This document shows, one piece after another, positions 51,599-64,000 of a stretch of 64,000 nt of DNA (position 1 is the first letter of the stretch; the number at the start of each line of letters is the position of its first letter). The position numbers and the translations under genes were made by a program. Origin of the DNA: Paramecium tetraurelia. Taxonomy: Eukaryota > Ciliophora > Oligohymenophorea > Peniculida > Parameciidae. The notes under the pieces were generated by a model, which saw nothing but the letters and a program-made list of their open reading frames with translations, had not been told where the DNA came from and ran no database searches. The stretch covers positions 156,886 to 220,885 of the forward strand of contig NW_001799643.1 of NCBI RefSeq assembly GCF_000165425.1, given 5' to 3'.

Positions 51599-52740
51599 AT
51601 GGGAAGAAATAAAATTGACATTCAATATCTAAAAGATGATCGTATAAGGAATGTAAATTTATTAATTTATTTACTTATTCTACTATTTTTAGAACCTCTA
51701 TATAATTTATATAACTAATTAATATTATTTTAGATCACATTCAATAAAAGGAAAAATGGTTTGTTGAAGAAAGCATGTGAGTTGGCTGTATTGTGTAACA
51801 TCAAAATGCTGTTGTGTTTTACAGATCTAAATGGAACAGTCTATCAATTTACATCGACAGACAATATTGAAATGGAATTGATTTCGTCATTTCATAAAAA
51901 GGAGTTCACCAAATAGGATGTACATTAAATTCTCATATCCATTCAGTATCCAGGATTTCAGAAGAAAAAAGATGGAGACTCTATGTCTGAAGTTGAGAGC
52001 GAATAGAGTGTTGAATAAAAAAGAACGAGGACTTCAAATAAATAATAAGAAATATAATAATAATAAATCAATCAGTAATAAACAACTTCTGCACATTAGT
52101 AAATGAGACTAAGAAATAAAATGTTAGAGAATGTAGAAAAATTACAATAATAATAATAATTTTAACAAGATTCAAGAAAAATAGTTAAAATTGAGAACAA
52201 ACCTGAAGACTAGGATATCTAGAAATCTAAAATGAGAGTTAAAAATAAGATGAATAATAATGATGAAATATTAGTCAATGACATTATTGATAATCAATAA
52301 GCTAGAAACTTTGATGATCTCTATTAATGTGGCAATCAATATGACGAACAATCCAATTCCTAATAAGATCATCAAGATTATAAGTAGCAATTATCAATGT
52401 TTACTAATTCTCACCCCATTAAACTCATGAAAATGGACAGTTTACTCAACGGCATCAATAATAGCAAACCAAATAATAGTTTTCTAAGTGAACAATACAA
52501 TAAGTTTCTCAGCAAAGAGAGAGTATATCTTCATTATTAAAATAGATGGATTCCTTAAACAATAGTAAAGTATTGCAACCAAGTGTGTAATTTATTGTTC
52601 CACCATAAGTTTATTTTAATATTCCCCCTTCTCCTATTAGTCATGCTATGAACAAAGTCTATGTAGGGGTAGATGAGCCAATCGAGTATAATTTAGGGTA
52701 ATCATCATTTACCGAGGGTTTCAAAAAATATACTAAATGA
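51599..52740 (+). CDS. MADS-box transcription factor
   Basis: ATG 51599 to TGA 52738-52740 with a clear 23-nt intron at 52523-52545. The MADS domain begins at residue 1: MGRNKIDIQYLKDDRIRN, then ITFNKRKNGLLKKACELAVL and CFTDLNGTVYQFTST. The KRKNGLLKKA DNA-contacting helix is intact, and the sequence sits between the SRF and MEF2 types. Between RIRN and ITF lies an 81-nt AT-rich GT..AG insert (51653-51733), a multiple of three without TGA; splicing restores a normal MADS box (345 aa), retention adds 27 hydrophobic residues (372 aa). Beyond the domain the protein is Asn/Gln-rich, with a basic patch (KKKDGD.., EQKRTRTS) and a Pro-rich end. Role in transcription by family; targets unknown. Confidence 0.9.
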
Positions 52741-52852
52741 TAAATTAATAATTTAAATGAAAAATGAAATTTATTTATAATCTTTCTTTTAACATAACTC
52801 CAATCCATACTAAATATTTATATATAAGTTGATTTATTAAATATCTATTAAT

Positions 52853-54335
52853 TCAATGATTTTCTTAGTTTTCTTCATTTATTTTTTATTTTTCATGCTA
52901 ACTATTATCCTCTTCATCAAGCAAATTAAAATCTCCATCTGTAAATTGGAGATTTACATGATCCTCTATTTCCTGATATTCTATAACTGAGGATTTGGAT
53001 CCTTGAACTTAATTTTCCCGAGGAGATTTAAAATTATTATCGTAATTCAAATTTAATTTTATCCCCTAGGATTTTAATTTCTTCAAGGCCTCTCGTGCAA
53101 CTAACCCTTAAATAGCAAACTACAATCTCGAAGTTTAATATATGCTATTGTGCACAGTTAGTTTATTTTTGGCAATAGTCTTAGCATTCTCATAGAATTT
53201 TTAAAACTAATCTAAATCCACTGTTTTCCCTTCGAATCTTACTTCTGATATAGGACCAAAATTTAATAGTCGTCTGAATTCAAATTTAGAGAATTAGGGA
53301 TAGTAAATCTCAATGACTTGTTTAATGAGTTCTTATTCCATTAAAAATTCATTGAAAGTAGAGATTATAATACTGAATAGCATAAGACTTGAAAATATTG
53401 AGCCTACATCTGCTAGAACTTGAGAAACCTTAATATATTAGACAACTTTTTTTTAAGTTACAGAGGACATAGACAATTCTGTGATAAACAATGCAGGAAA
53501 GTTGCTCTTAAAACTTTACCCTAAGCTTTAAGTCTAAATAAACTGATCGCTAAAAATCCATTTAGAGTCGTAAGTAGGGAAGAGAGGAGCTTCATCTATT
53601 TCTAAGAGTTGAGCTTGCATAATCACTCTTTGATAAAAAGTTGCTGATCTATCTAGAGCAAAAATCATCTCAGTAGACATGTTATTGATACTTCTGTGAA
53701 ATGAATTGTATTACTCAGTCTGAACTGTTGTCCTAATCAAGAGATTATTTTGGCTAATGGTATAATAATACTAATACTTAAAAAAGGAATCAATTACAGC
53801 ATCATCAGCACAATTAGTTTGAGTCTTCGAATCACATATTCGCAACACAATTAAAACTTTATGGGGATAATCTCCAACTCCATTTTAAAGGCTTATATTT
53901 TTAGGAGTGTATTTTTGAATATCAAAGTCAACCTCATTATTATTGTATATGTCATCTTAAGTAAAAAATGCTAAGGTTAATTACTAAATTACCCTACTAT
54001 TCCATTTACTCATATCCTTAGAAAATCATCATTGGGACAAGAATTTGGGATGTCCTATTGAAAGGATTAATCTAGGTTCCAAGAACTTCAAAGCTTAAAA
54101 AATCTTTATTATCAGCCATGGTTAAATTTTAAGTATATTCATAAGCAATCGATTAGATGGGGTTGACTTCATTCTTTCCAAACTAATAGATTTTGTAACA
54201 AAAGTATATGAAACTTACCATATAAATCATTATCGAAATAATTCCACCGAACACTGTCTGGTAGTTCTTTTATTCTTGTTTTATTTTGGGTTTATAGACT
54301 GCTCCAAATTTATCAAAAGATGCAAGAAAATCCAT
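52853..54335 (-). CDS. two-TM membrane protein of a ciliate-type family, 486 aa
   Basis: ATG 54335, one 22-nt intron at 53971-53992, TGA 52853-52855; frame closes. N-terminus MDFLASFDKFGAVYKP, then a polar segment and TM1 (GGIISIMIYMVSFIYFCYK, about 30-50). A ~250-residue region with two Cys (RICDSKTQTNCADD) should lie outside the cytosol. TM2 (about residues 300-320) is VGSIFSSLMLFSIIISTF. The cytosolic C-terminus is charged and acidic at the end. This plan, D-x-F-G near the N-terminus, G-G-x-I-S at TM1 and a second TM before a long tail, recurs in uncharacterised ciliate multigene families, as I recall. Function unknown. Confidence 0.7.
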
Positions 54336-54553
54336 AGTAAAAAATTAAATTATAATAATTTTCTTTCATTAATTTGATATATAAACTCTAAATTTGTCTT
54401 AAACAATTATAAATAGAAAATTTAATTAGAATACTGACATATAAGCAAAATATTAGTTTGATCATCATCATTTGACTAATTAAATATTGATATCAAATAT
54501 ATCATGAAAACTTATATTAAAACGGATTATATTTATATATATTAAATTACCTA

Positions 54554-55791
54554 ATGTAAAAATTCTTAGCTTTTACATTGACTATATATTTAGTCTGCTC
54601 TGTAGATCCAAGCATGGTGTAATTGAGCACTGAGAAAATTGATGAGCTTTCTTAAAGTAATTTGGGGAGATTTATTATTGAAATGGCTCAGACTCATGCA
54701 GAAATGAGAGGACCTTTAGGTATGAATGAGTAATTAACATCAAAGATGATTTAGTGACTGCAATTGGCGATTTAGAAAATGAACTGACTGCTGAATTGCA
54801 ATAATTAGAGGATGACTTTACTAGATCAACGAATTAGCATCAAATAACTCAAGAAAACTTAGACATCAACATAGGTCAAACAGAAATCAACATCTTTAAT
54901 GAGAAGGACTTTATTGATGCTATTTTGTTACCAAGCATAGATTAAACTAATTAAAAGATAGATAGATTGAATGGGTTCATTAATGACAACAGAGACTCAT
55001 TGGCTAGAGAAACCTTAAATAGATAAAATTAACATTAGGCTTATCTGGACAGAGGTAATATTACTAAAAAATTGTAGTGAGTGAACATCAAGGTGCCATT
55101 AGTGCAGTGGATGAAGCTTTGTAATTGATCAATTCCCTAATCAATGGAAACATTGCATTCACTGAAAAAGCAACAATCCATTAGGCTGTCAAAAGAGTCA
55201 ATAGCAAGATCGCAAAAACCAGCACTATCCACCCAGTTGTTGAAGCCTTACTGTAATTGACTCAAAACTTCTCAGATCAAGGACAAGCCAAGAAGATTAG
55301 AGACTTGTTATAGGACACCAGAAATCAATTGGTTGCTAGTCTGAATTAGGTAGTAAATGAGGTGATGTCTAAATTAGGAAAATACTGATGAAAAACAGAT
55401 TGAAGAGACTTGGGCAGAGAGATAAAAAACATTAAACACTGAGTATTAAGAATTCAAGAGATCACTTCTTGAGGCTACCTACGTTTTAGCTGCCTATTAA
55501 AGTAATTACATATACAAATTTATATTTCAGATAAGTTGAAATCAACTCAAGAAGCCTTAACCTAAAATGAACTTGATTTACAAAATTACAATGAATCTCT
55601 ATGTAAATAACAGTATATATCAATTAGAATAGGACAAGGATGCTTAGGCCCAAGAAACCCAAATTTATAATGAATTGAAGGCTCAATATTAAATTCAACT
55701 CTAAACTACTAGGAATGCTAAAGATTTTGTGAACTCTGCTGAATTTAGCACAGTCATTAGAAACAAATTAAATTAAGGGGGATTGGCATGA
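54554..55791 (+). CDS. trichocyst matrix protein (TMP) precursor
   Basis: Predicted 368 aa with five introns (54720-54745, 55055-55077, 55350-55377, 55502-55530, 55603-55627; 23-29 nt), frame closing at TGA 55789-55791. A signal peptide (MQKFLAFTLTIYLVCSVDPS) leads into a mostly helical, acidic protein rich in heptads: IGDLENELTAELQQLEDDF near the start, EAATYVLAAYQ-like helices in the middle, and a C-terminal helix ending near NAKDFVNSAEF. Length, secretion signal and coiled, Asn/Gln-rich acidic character fit the TMP family, whose processed products crystallise inside trichocysts and expand on exocytosis (established). Assignment to a TMP subfamily (T1/T2/T4) is not made. Confidence 0.85.
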
Positions 55792-55813
55792 TTGATGAGA
55801 ATTAAATATTAAT

Positions 55814-56786
55814 ATGTAAATTACATAAAATTCACACTCTCCACCGCCTGCAAAAAAACAGCATCTCAAATTGCATGTGTAGCCTATACAATTGCCAGAT
55901 GCTAATATGTTGAATAAAACCACAGGCAATTCGGATCCAGAGATCGGTAGTAAATCAATTAAAACTGAGAGAATCACGGCATTCAAGCAGAATAAAAAGT
56001 TTCACATTAAGTAAGTTTAACACAACACTCATAACAGATTGCAAACAAATCATCCGCGACTTATGCAATAAGAGAATGATGGTTTATCTTTGATATTGTA
56101 TAAATAATCCCAGACATCCACAGCAGAGAAAATTATCACAAGTATGATCTACTGTTGATAATAGAATAACTAGTCAATGATTTGAGAAATAAAATAGATT
56201 CACAGGACTCTGTCATCAGATTGTAGGAGTTCAAAATTAATAGACTACAATAGGAACTGTTATCTCAGAAATAATATTGCTCCAATTTATTAGCTAAATT
56301 ATATTAAAATGATCCCAAAAGTTAATACATGAGCTCAGTAAAGGTTCCCAAATTAGGTATTCAATTTCACGAAAACACCCAATTCAGCTCGCAATAACCA
56401 TCTATGTTAAAGGTATCCAACAACAATGACATTATTAAAATCAAGAATCTGCTAAGCTAAATTATATCATTCAAACAATAATAGAATGATTTCAAAAATT
56501 TCATTAAGGAAACTTTTTCATCTATCAAAAACTTAATTTTATCCTTTGAAACATTATCAACAGAAAAAATTAAAAGTGTTCAGATGGAAAATAAATCCAT
56601 TTTAAATTCTCTTGAAGAAATGATCAAAATTAACAACATGTATATAATTATTTCTTAAAATCTAGACAAAATAAGGAAGAGCTAAGCAAAATCAATCAAA
56701 AGGCTGAAATCATTTGTTAAGAATTAGTTCTTGCTGAATCACAAAAGGAGGTCTACTATTAAAAATGTCTTTCATTATTAAGTTGA
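55814..56786 (+). CDS. unidentified coiled-coil protein, 298 aa
   Basis: ATG 55814, 22 bp after the trichocyst gene stop; introns at 56011-56037 (27 nt), 56142-56164 (23 nt) and 56640-56665 (26 nt); TGA 56784-56786. The first 90 residues are polar (HSPPPAKKQ, SIKTERITAFKQNKK), followed by coil (NDLRNKIDSQDSVIRLQEFK), a linker and a second coil (NNIQNKEELSKINQKAEII). No domain recognised. The start is chosen because an in-frame TGA lies just upstream. Confidence 0.65.
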
Positions 56787-57041
56787 TCTCATCTTATCTA
56801 TTACATCCATTTATAATTATTTATAAATATAAAACATACAAATTATTATGCTTACTGAAGACTCCCGCATGAACAGTCAATTAACTTGTAATTACCAAAG
56901 AAAAAATTATGTAACTAGTAAATCTATTAATATATACCAAAGTTAATTCAATCAAAACAAAATTATACTATATAGTTTGGCTAATGTAATTTATTATTAT
57001 TTGATAAAATAATATAAAAAATTGATAATTTTGTAAGCAAA

Positions 57042-57692
57042 ATGGATTAGGGATGGGAAGTAAGTGAAGAACACTACTTAGAGAATCTAATATAAAATCC
57101 TCTATGTTTAAAGAGGTAGGAATCTTAATAAATTGAAAAGCCTGCCATTTTGGCATCTTAAGAATCACCAAAAACAAGAATGAGATTTAGGACAACTTCT
57201 ATGCCAAAATTGGACGAAAGCAGCAAGCCAAATTCACCTAATAAGAAACCAGCTATAGAACCACAGACAAAAGTGGAATCCCCAATCAAATATCAGCAAT
57301 CGTCTCTAATTTTGAAAACACCTATAAGATAACAAAAATTCTAATTATATCCACAGAAGATATCTCTTAGATCTACGCTGTTCTAAACTCCCTTGGAAGA
57401 GTGTAGTCCAATCAAACTGGGAAGAACACTCTAACCAAAGCAATTTAACCCTGTGTTATCGAATATCAGTGACATCCATTACAATGGAATGAAAGGGTAG
57501 ACTAGATCAGTAAAGAGTGCCTCAATGAGCAATCTTTTTAATTATGATGAACGTGTAATATAAAAGAAAAGATTAGAAGATTTTGTCTTCAAAATCAGAC
57601 CACAAAGAAATGCTAGTATTCTGTATGCGAACTCCCAAAGTTCCCTATAGACTACTACAGATGATATTGTACTTAGAAAAATCTAAAAATGA
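57042..57692 (+). CDS. unidentified Ser/Pro-rich protein, 216 aa
   Basis: Open frame of 217 codons, no intron, TGA 57690-57692. The product is basic and disordered-looking with short repeated prolines and serines (KTPIRQQKFQLYPQKI; LGRTLQPKQFNPVL; SVKSASMSNLFNYDE). Several S/T-P and basic sites would suit phosphorylation. No family recognised. The next small gene follows after 21 bp on the same strand and has similar composition (RIGLVRKHGKTEL); the two might be one gene, but no intron of normal size joins them. Confidence 0.6.
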
Positions 57693-57713
57693 TTGAAATA
57701 TTATTTATATTTA

Positions 57714-58184
57714 ATGACTAATTATTTATTGTAACAGATTACGGATAGACAAAATAAAGATTCACGCATTAATGTACACAAATCGGAGAGACACCCTATG
57801 TTTAAAATAATGGATCAGGAATTTGCATTGCCCTCTATGAAAAATGAATAAAAATATAATGAGTTTATGGGCCATATTAGGCAACTTTTGGATAGGAACA
57901 AAGTTAAATCCTAAAAAGATATAAATCCATTGAGAATTCCCAATAATTTCATCTTAAATAAGGGCACTAAGCAAGGTTCTAGGATGAGGTTACTTGAAAC
58001 CAAAATCAATGATGAGTAATAATAATAAAAATAAGTGCAACATTAATAGATTTTGAGTGATCCCACAGATTCATAGACTTAAAGAGTATTATAGTATTAA
58101 CAACGGATTGGGTTGGTAAGGAAACACGGCAAGACTGAGTTATAATTAAGATAGATTGCTTAGAAACATAACATAAAATGGTGA
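57714..58184 (+). CDS. unidentified basic protein, 156 aa
   Basis: Open frame of 157 codons, ATG 57714 to TGA 58182-58184, no intron. It contains HPMFKIMDQEFALPSMKNEQ and a helical MGHIRQLLDRNKVKSQKD, then a Gln-rich segment and basic C-terminus. No domain recognised. Possibly the distal part of the gene ending 21 bp upstream. The MAPK gene begins 23 bp after its stop. Confidence 0.55.
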
Positions 58185-58207
58185 ATTGATTTATTAATTA
58201 TATACTT

Positions 58208-59471
<1,264 letters not shown>

Positions 59472-59704
59472 AAAACCTTTTATTATTATTTAATCGAATT
59501 GCATAAAAATATATATAAATAAGTTTGAAATAATCTAATATTGCACTTCTTTTCTTAAGTATATGCTATAATTATATAAGAATTTTAACTGTATTTTATT
59601 ATCAATACATATGAGTTCTTCTGCCTTTGAAAGTGAATAAATTTATTTTTTAATGTAATAATGTTAACAGAAAATTTTAGTAGTATTAATAATTAAATTT
59701 TGAA
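59472..59704. other. AT-rich intergenic DNA
   Basis: No feature recognised between the MAPK stop and the MORN gene start; presumably the MORN gene promoter. Confidence 0.5.
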
Positions 59705-60909
59705 ATGGCTGATCTAAAATTCAAAATTCCTCCAACCAAAACTTTGGAGTAGGAGAAGTAAAAGTTACTCAAAGAGAAAGATGAGATAGTTTTTAGATTT
59801 GAATAATAATGGATTAAGGATTTGGATGAAGTGGGTAAATACAAAAAAGGAATCAGAATCAAAAACTATGTTGATGGAAGCAAGTACGAAGGCGAGGTGA
59901 TTAATGAGAAACGAAATGGAAAGGGAATTTATCATTATAGTAATGGAGATAAATATGTTGGAGAATGGAAGGATGACAGGTAATGTAGATTGAATAAATT
60001 AGATTCCATGGAAAAGGAGTCTATATATTTGCAAATGGAGAAAGGTATGATGGGGAATTGAGAGAGAGTGCAAAACATGGAAGAGGAGTCTATTTGTATG
60101 TGAATGGAAATAAGTATGAAGGAGAATGGATGAATGATAAAAAGAATGGAAAGGGTTCTTATACTTACTTTGCAACAAATGAGAAATATGATGGGCAATG
60201 GTTAGATGGAGAGAAACATGGAACTGGTATGTACATATATACTAGTGGTGACAAGTATTATGGAGAGTGGAGAGATGGGGAAAAGTCTGGTAAAGGTGTT
60301 TTTGAATACTAAAATGGTTCCAGATTTGAAGGAGAGTTTTTAGAAGACAAAGCCAATGGGTTTGGAGTTATGCAATATTCGAATGAGGATAGATATGAGG
60401 GAGAATGGGCTGGAGGGTAGAAACATGGTTAAGGAACATATTTTTATGCAGATGGAGCAAAATATTAAGGAGAATGGAAAAATGAGAATCAGAATGGACA
60501 TGGAATATTTTATTATGTCAATGGTGATAGATATGAGGGAACTTTTGTTGATGGCGAGCGTTGTGGCAAGGGAATCTATTATTATTTGAGTGGGGATAAG
60601 TATGAGGGAGAGTATAGGAATGATGTGAGAAATGGGTAAGGAGTGTTGATGTTGACTAATGGTGATGTGTTTATGGGAGAATGGGCTAATGGCACTAAGA
60701 ATGGTTAGGGACGATATGAGTATGCAAACGGAGATTAGTATGAGGGGTTCTTTTAGGATGGTAAGAGATAAGGGAAGGGAACTTATTATTGGAAGAATGG
60801 GTAGAAGTATGTTGGGTTGTGGAAAAACGATAGGATGGAAGGAGAGATGGAACCGATAGTTGCTTTCAAATAAAGTAAATTTTCGAATGACTACTTAATT
60901 GATGTATGA
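59705..60909 (+). CDS. MORN-repeat protein (14 repeats)
   Basis: Predicted 393 aa, one 23-nt intron (59980-60002), TGA 60907-60909. After ~55 residues of charged N-terminus, fourteen MORN repeats follow one another, each with the Y-[EDVQY]-G-E/x-W/F core and a G-x-G turn, for example KYEGEWMNDKKNGKGSY and KYYGEWRDGEKSGKGVF. MORN arrays bind membranes or serve as structural blades, as in radial-spoke protein RSPH1 and phosphatidylinositol kinases; no kinase or other domain is attached here, so a radial-spoke or basal-body structural role is the likelier guess (inference). The next gene starts 15 bp downstream. Confidence 0.92.
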
Positions 60910-60924
60910 ATAAACTTATAATTA

Positions 60925-62674
60925 ATGAAAATTTTAATTGTAAATGGTTATGGCAAATGTCTAAAAGGATTCCGAAGTTCCGAACATTATAAATAAATCA
61001 TAAAAGATGTATTAATGAGTACTAAATTCAGTTGCTTACAGGAAAGAAGGAAATGATAGACACAGAGTTAGAGTTCTTTATTGCAGACAGGGACACAATT
61101 GATGATTTTCTATATGAGATTGATAGTTCGTTTGTAAGGATAGAGTGTGGCAAGATGTTCGATTCAATAGATTTGATATTCTTTGAGGGAGATGCCAATC
61201 TTAGACCATGGTCTCCTAATGCATATAAATTTCTAATTCTATTGAGAATGTGCATGAGAAGTAACAAAATACTCTTTGCTTCTTCCTTTGCTATGCAAGG
61301 CTTGGTGTTCTTGATAGCATCTAATATTGAGTGTGTACATTCATGCTTTACTTTAGTAAATTTCAATTATAAATGGATTGAACGGAAGTTAACTAGGAGA
61401 CTTGTCTAAAATAAAAAAATCAATGAACGAAATTCGTATGAGTGACTATTTCCTTGATAATGTAACTGGGGATCTGTACAGTTTCAATTACGATACTGGC
61501 GAATGGGTGGGCAAAGGCAATGCTGGGCTGCACAGTAGAAGAGCAGCAGAGGAGTTCAAGACTATTGGAAAGTATATAGTAAAGGCCCCTCAATATAAAG
61601 TGTAGAGGATGAAAGAAATAGATTAATTATATGTTTCAAAGGAAAACGAGGTTGTTTGTTCATTGCGAAAGAACTCTATGCATAATTATTTATTCTATGA
61701 TTTACCATTTGAATTCGTTGTTCCATTTAAGAATTCATGGGATGTCCATCCATTTAATTTTGTGAATCCAAAAAAGACATTTCAAACCATGGCTGAATGT
61801 GAAAAAGGTGACAATCCTATTCTATTTCTTAGGTCCTCTAGTGATTTGCATTTCCGATAACATAGTGGCTACTCAATTCTCAATCAGAACCAAATATAAA
61901 GAAACTGTGTAGATGTTAAGAAACTTTATGGGCTACTAGCTTAGTAATCTCTTTAATTTCTATATTATAGCCAAACTATGTTCAGGAAGAGCCTAAACCA
62001 TACCGATAGAGGTTGCCTCAATCAAACAAAATGATAATGCCATGGACATCTACTTGGAACAACTCAGTAGGAGTAAGTATAGTAATTAAAAAACGATCAA
62101 ATTTAATGTAATCACAGAATTTCATCATGCTGGATTTGCAGCCAAGAAATCCAACTAACTTGATGTAGTTGTAAACAATGCTATTGGCAAGAAGAAATTC
62201 AAATAGACTCAATAGAAACTTAATCCAAAAGACTTAGATTAACTCTTATTCTATGTACTAAATATTATATTATTAAAGAGTTCTTCCCCTAAATTCTAAT
62301 CAACTCAGTAATAAGAGATTGAAAGGAAACCAAGCATCTACAGTGCCTAGCCAAATCATTTTGAAGAAAAACCTTAAGCCTTTCAAAAAACGAATCTAGA
62401 GATCATCTAAATTCTCCATCCCTCCATTGATACTGCCATTTTTACGTAAAATAAGCCTTTTTGGGTTCCAGGGTATTTGTCTTAGTGTCGTCTTCAGAAA
62501 AGTCAAATGAGCAAGAAGCAGAATACAACTAGTGAGGATGGCCCATCTAATACTCACATTTTGACTGAATTTAAGTAAAACACTACTCCGAGAATGCCTA
62601 GAAATTCATCTCAACCTCATTTTAGAGTTATCTAAAAAGATAAATGGATGACCAACAAAGATTTTTAAGTTTGA
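60925..62674 (+). CDS. unidentified conserved-looking protein, 559 aa
   Basis: ATG 60925, introns at 61009-61031, 61335-61356 and 61841-61865 (22-25 nt), TGA 62672-62674; spliced frame closes. Three parts: (1) residues 1 to about 130, an alpha/beta fold-like region starting MKILIVNGYGKCLKGF with CGKMFDSIDLIFFEGDANLR and LFASSFAMQGLVFLIAS, resembling the strand-turn-helix layout of class I glutamine-amidotransferase-like folds but without a recognisable G-x-C-x-G nucleophile; (2) FLDNVTGDLYSFNYDTGEWV and a further mixed region to about 330; (3) a hydrophilic tail with Ser/Thr/Pro. I recall similar uncharacterised protist/flagellar proteins but no name. Function unknown. Confidence 0.7.
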
Positions 62675-62695
62675 ATATATTTATTATTATTTTTA

Positions 62696-63643
62696 ATGAG
62701 TCTTACTTTATTAAATAAGAAATACCAAGCATTGATGGTTCGAGAAAAGTAGATCGAAGATCATTTTGATCCGGTTGTCAGACACAAGAAACAACATCCT
62801 AATATTGAGGATCTTCGTTAAGATTATTAAGAAGACTTAGAGAACTATGGTATTTTCACATCCCCATATTCTTTAAGGATTTTCTAAATAATCATTCAAA
62901 GCCAAAAAAGAATCAGAACTAGAAAACATATAAATAACTCCTGAAAAATCACTTAGACCAATGACTGCTCTAATCTCACCTGTTCAGAGCTCATCACAAA
63001 GATAAAGACCCATCACAGCCCCTGGTCTCAATACATAAACCAAATAAATGATGAAGATTGACGAAAATGAAGAAATGCTTTAATTGCCATATCATTCGGA
63101 GACTAAATATTGGAGGAACACAAAAAAATACGATAAAAGTTTCATATTATTTATTATTGATTAGCCAATTAGAATGTTGTTAGGAATCATTCAGCCTTGA
63201 AAAAAGTATCATTGGGAGGCGACTGTGAAAATTATAATATTGAAGAATAAGAGATCAAAAATCGCAATTTGATTGAAAAATAAATTATTAAAAATCGCTT
63301 GCTCTCACCAACTTTTGTTTCACAAAGGCATTAAATTAATGATAGAGATGTCTAATAATTAACAGAAGGGTTTTATCAGCATTTAGCATTAATAAAAGGC
63401 ACTTCTCAAAATTAAAATCAGAAAAGCAAACCACAACCTGGTTTCTAATTATACGATAACCTACTCGATTTGATGAAACTTATTAATCAAGAAAACTCTA
63501 ACAAAAGCCCAATAATTACAAAAACTTCATCACAAGGATTCAGACCATAAACTGGTGTAAGTAGGCAAATCAAAGGTTAATAACGAACTAGACCTTTCAG
63601 CAGCAAAATCCAAACAGTAGGTGTTAGAGCATTTTAATAATGA
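62696..63643 (+). CDS. unidentified hydrophilic protein, 297 aa
   Basis: ATG 62696, introns at 62850-62877 (28 nt) and 63139-63164 (26 nt), TGA 63641-63643. The N-terminus is helical and charged; the rest is disordered-looking with a recurring R-P-x-[TS]-[AG] motif (LRPMTALISP, RPITAPGLN, RPQTGVSR, RPFSSK). Such R-P-x-T elements occur in microtubule-binding linkers, but I assign no family. The gene begins 21 bp after the previous stop. Confidence 0.6.
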
Positions 63644-64000
63644 AACATATTTTCTCCCAATATTTTAATTATCTTTTACTGACATCTCTATCATTAATGT
63701 GAAGTTTATTTAAACAATCTATAATAATTTATGGGTTTAACATGTTAGTATTTAATTTCACTCATTTATGTTAACTAAATATAACTTGTTTTTAGAGACT
63801 TGTTCTTTTTATATTAGATTTATCAATATTTTCATATATCTTTTTTGTGAAATTATACTTAAAAAAATTGATCATTTATAAACATTAATAATTATAGAGA
63901 TTGTAATCTTCCATGAATCATCACTTAAGATTAACTTTTTAAGTCTATTGATATTTTTCTGTAATAATAAATTATAGAAAATATTATTAAATAATATATG
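63644..64000. other. AT-rich DNA at the window end
   Basis: No gene recognised to the end of the window; a gene may begin beyond it. Confidence 0.5.

Noticed and set aside
54183-54218. A 36-nt GT..AG interval in the two-TM protein gene
   Set aside because: It encodes the hydrophobic core of TM1 in frame, and 36 nt exceeds the normal intron size here, so I kept it as coding.
61028-61366. Minus-strand open frame opposite the 559-aa gene
   Set aside because: The plus-strand frame gives an intron-bearing protein with a closed frame; the minus frame lacks this support.

Overview
This window reads as ciliate macronuclear DNA, almost certainly Paramecium and probably the P. aurelia group. Every well-conserved gene (HSP70, IFT52, UBE2G, MAPK, SEC63) needs TAA and TAG read as glutamine, with TGA as the only stop. 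Coding sequence is broken by very small GT..AG introns, almost all 19-30 nt. Intergenic DNA is very AT-rich and often only 15-50 bp long. A trichocyst matrix protein gene is present, which is a Paramecium hallmark. Exon-intron structures below were worked out by hand; for nearly all multi-exon genes total exon length was checked to be a multiple of three, but homology was judged from memory of the families, without a search.

Layout. 1-8.6 kb: 3' end of an unknown gene, a weak ORF, a CFAP99-like ciliary coiled-coil gene (minus), three small unknown genes, a decayed stretch, and a helix-turn-helix gene. 8.7-14.4 kb: glutaredoxin, a CAMK/SNF1-type kinase, a coiled-coil gene, an EF-hand gene and a UBE2G-type E2. 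14.5-18.5 kb: two tandem paralogues (659 and 652 aa) that join a coiled coil to a cysteine-rich C-terminal region of unknown function. 19.6-23.4 kb: two unknown/coiled-coil genes and SEC63. 23.7-25.8 kb: HSP70 with textbook heat-shock elements in its promoter. 26-30 kb: a probable pseudogene, a small unknown gene and a divergent CDC48/p97 relative with crippled ATPase motifs. 30.3-38.5 kb: a large BLTP2/Hobbit-type lipid-transfer gene, IFT52, and, diverging from IFT52, the axonemal dynein light intermediate chain p28 (DNALI1). 38.5-42.4 kb: a gene with repeated IFG/VFG motifs and a membrane hybrid histidine kinase. 42.4-49.5 kb: two decayed regions, two heat-shock transcription factor genes, and a FYVE-like zinc-finger gene. 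49.8-56.8 kb: DZIP1-like ciliary gene, MADS-box gene, two-TM membrane protein, trichocyst matrix protein, coiled-coil gene. 57-63.6 kb: two small unknown genes, an ERK-like MAPK, a 14-MORN-repeat protein and two unknown genes.

How the genes fit together. There is no operon. Two themes stand out: cilia (CFAP99-like, IFT52, p28, DZIP1-like, MORN protein, several coiled-coil proteins) and protein quality control/heat shock (HSP70 with its heat-shock elements, two HSFs, SEC63, CDC48-like, UBE2G). The mixture of compact intact genes with frameshifted remnants fits a genome still losing duplicates after whole-genome duplication, which is inference here.
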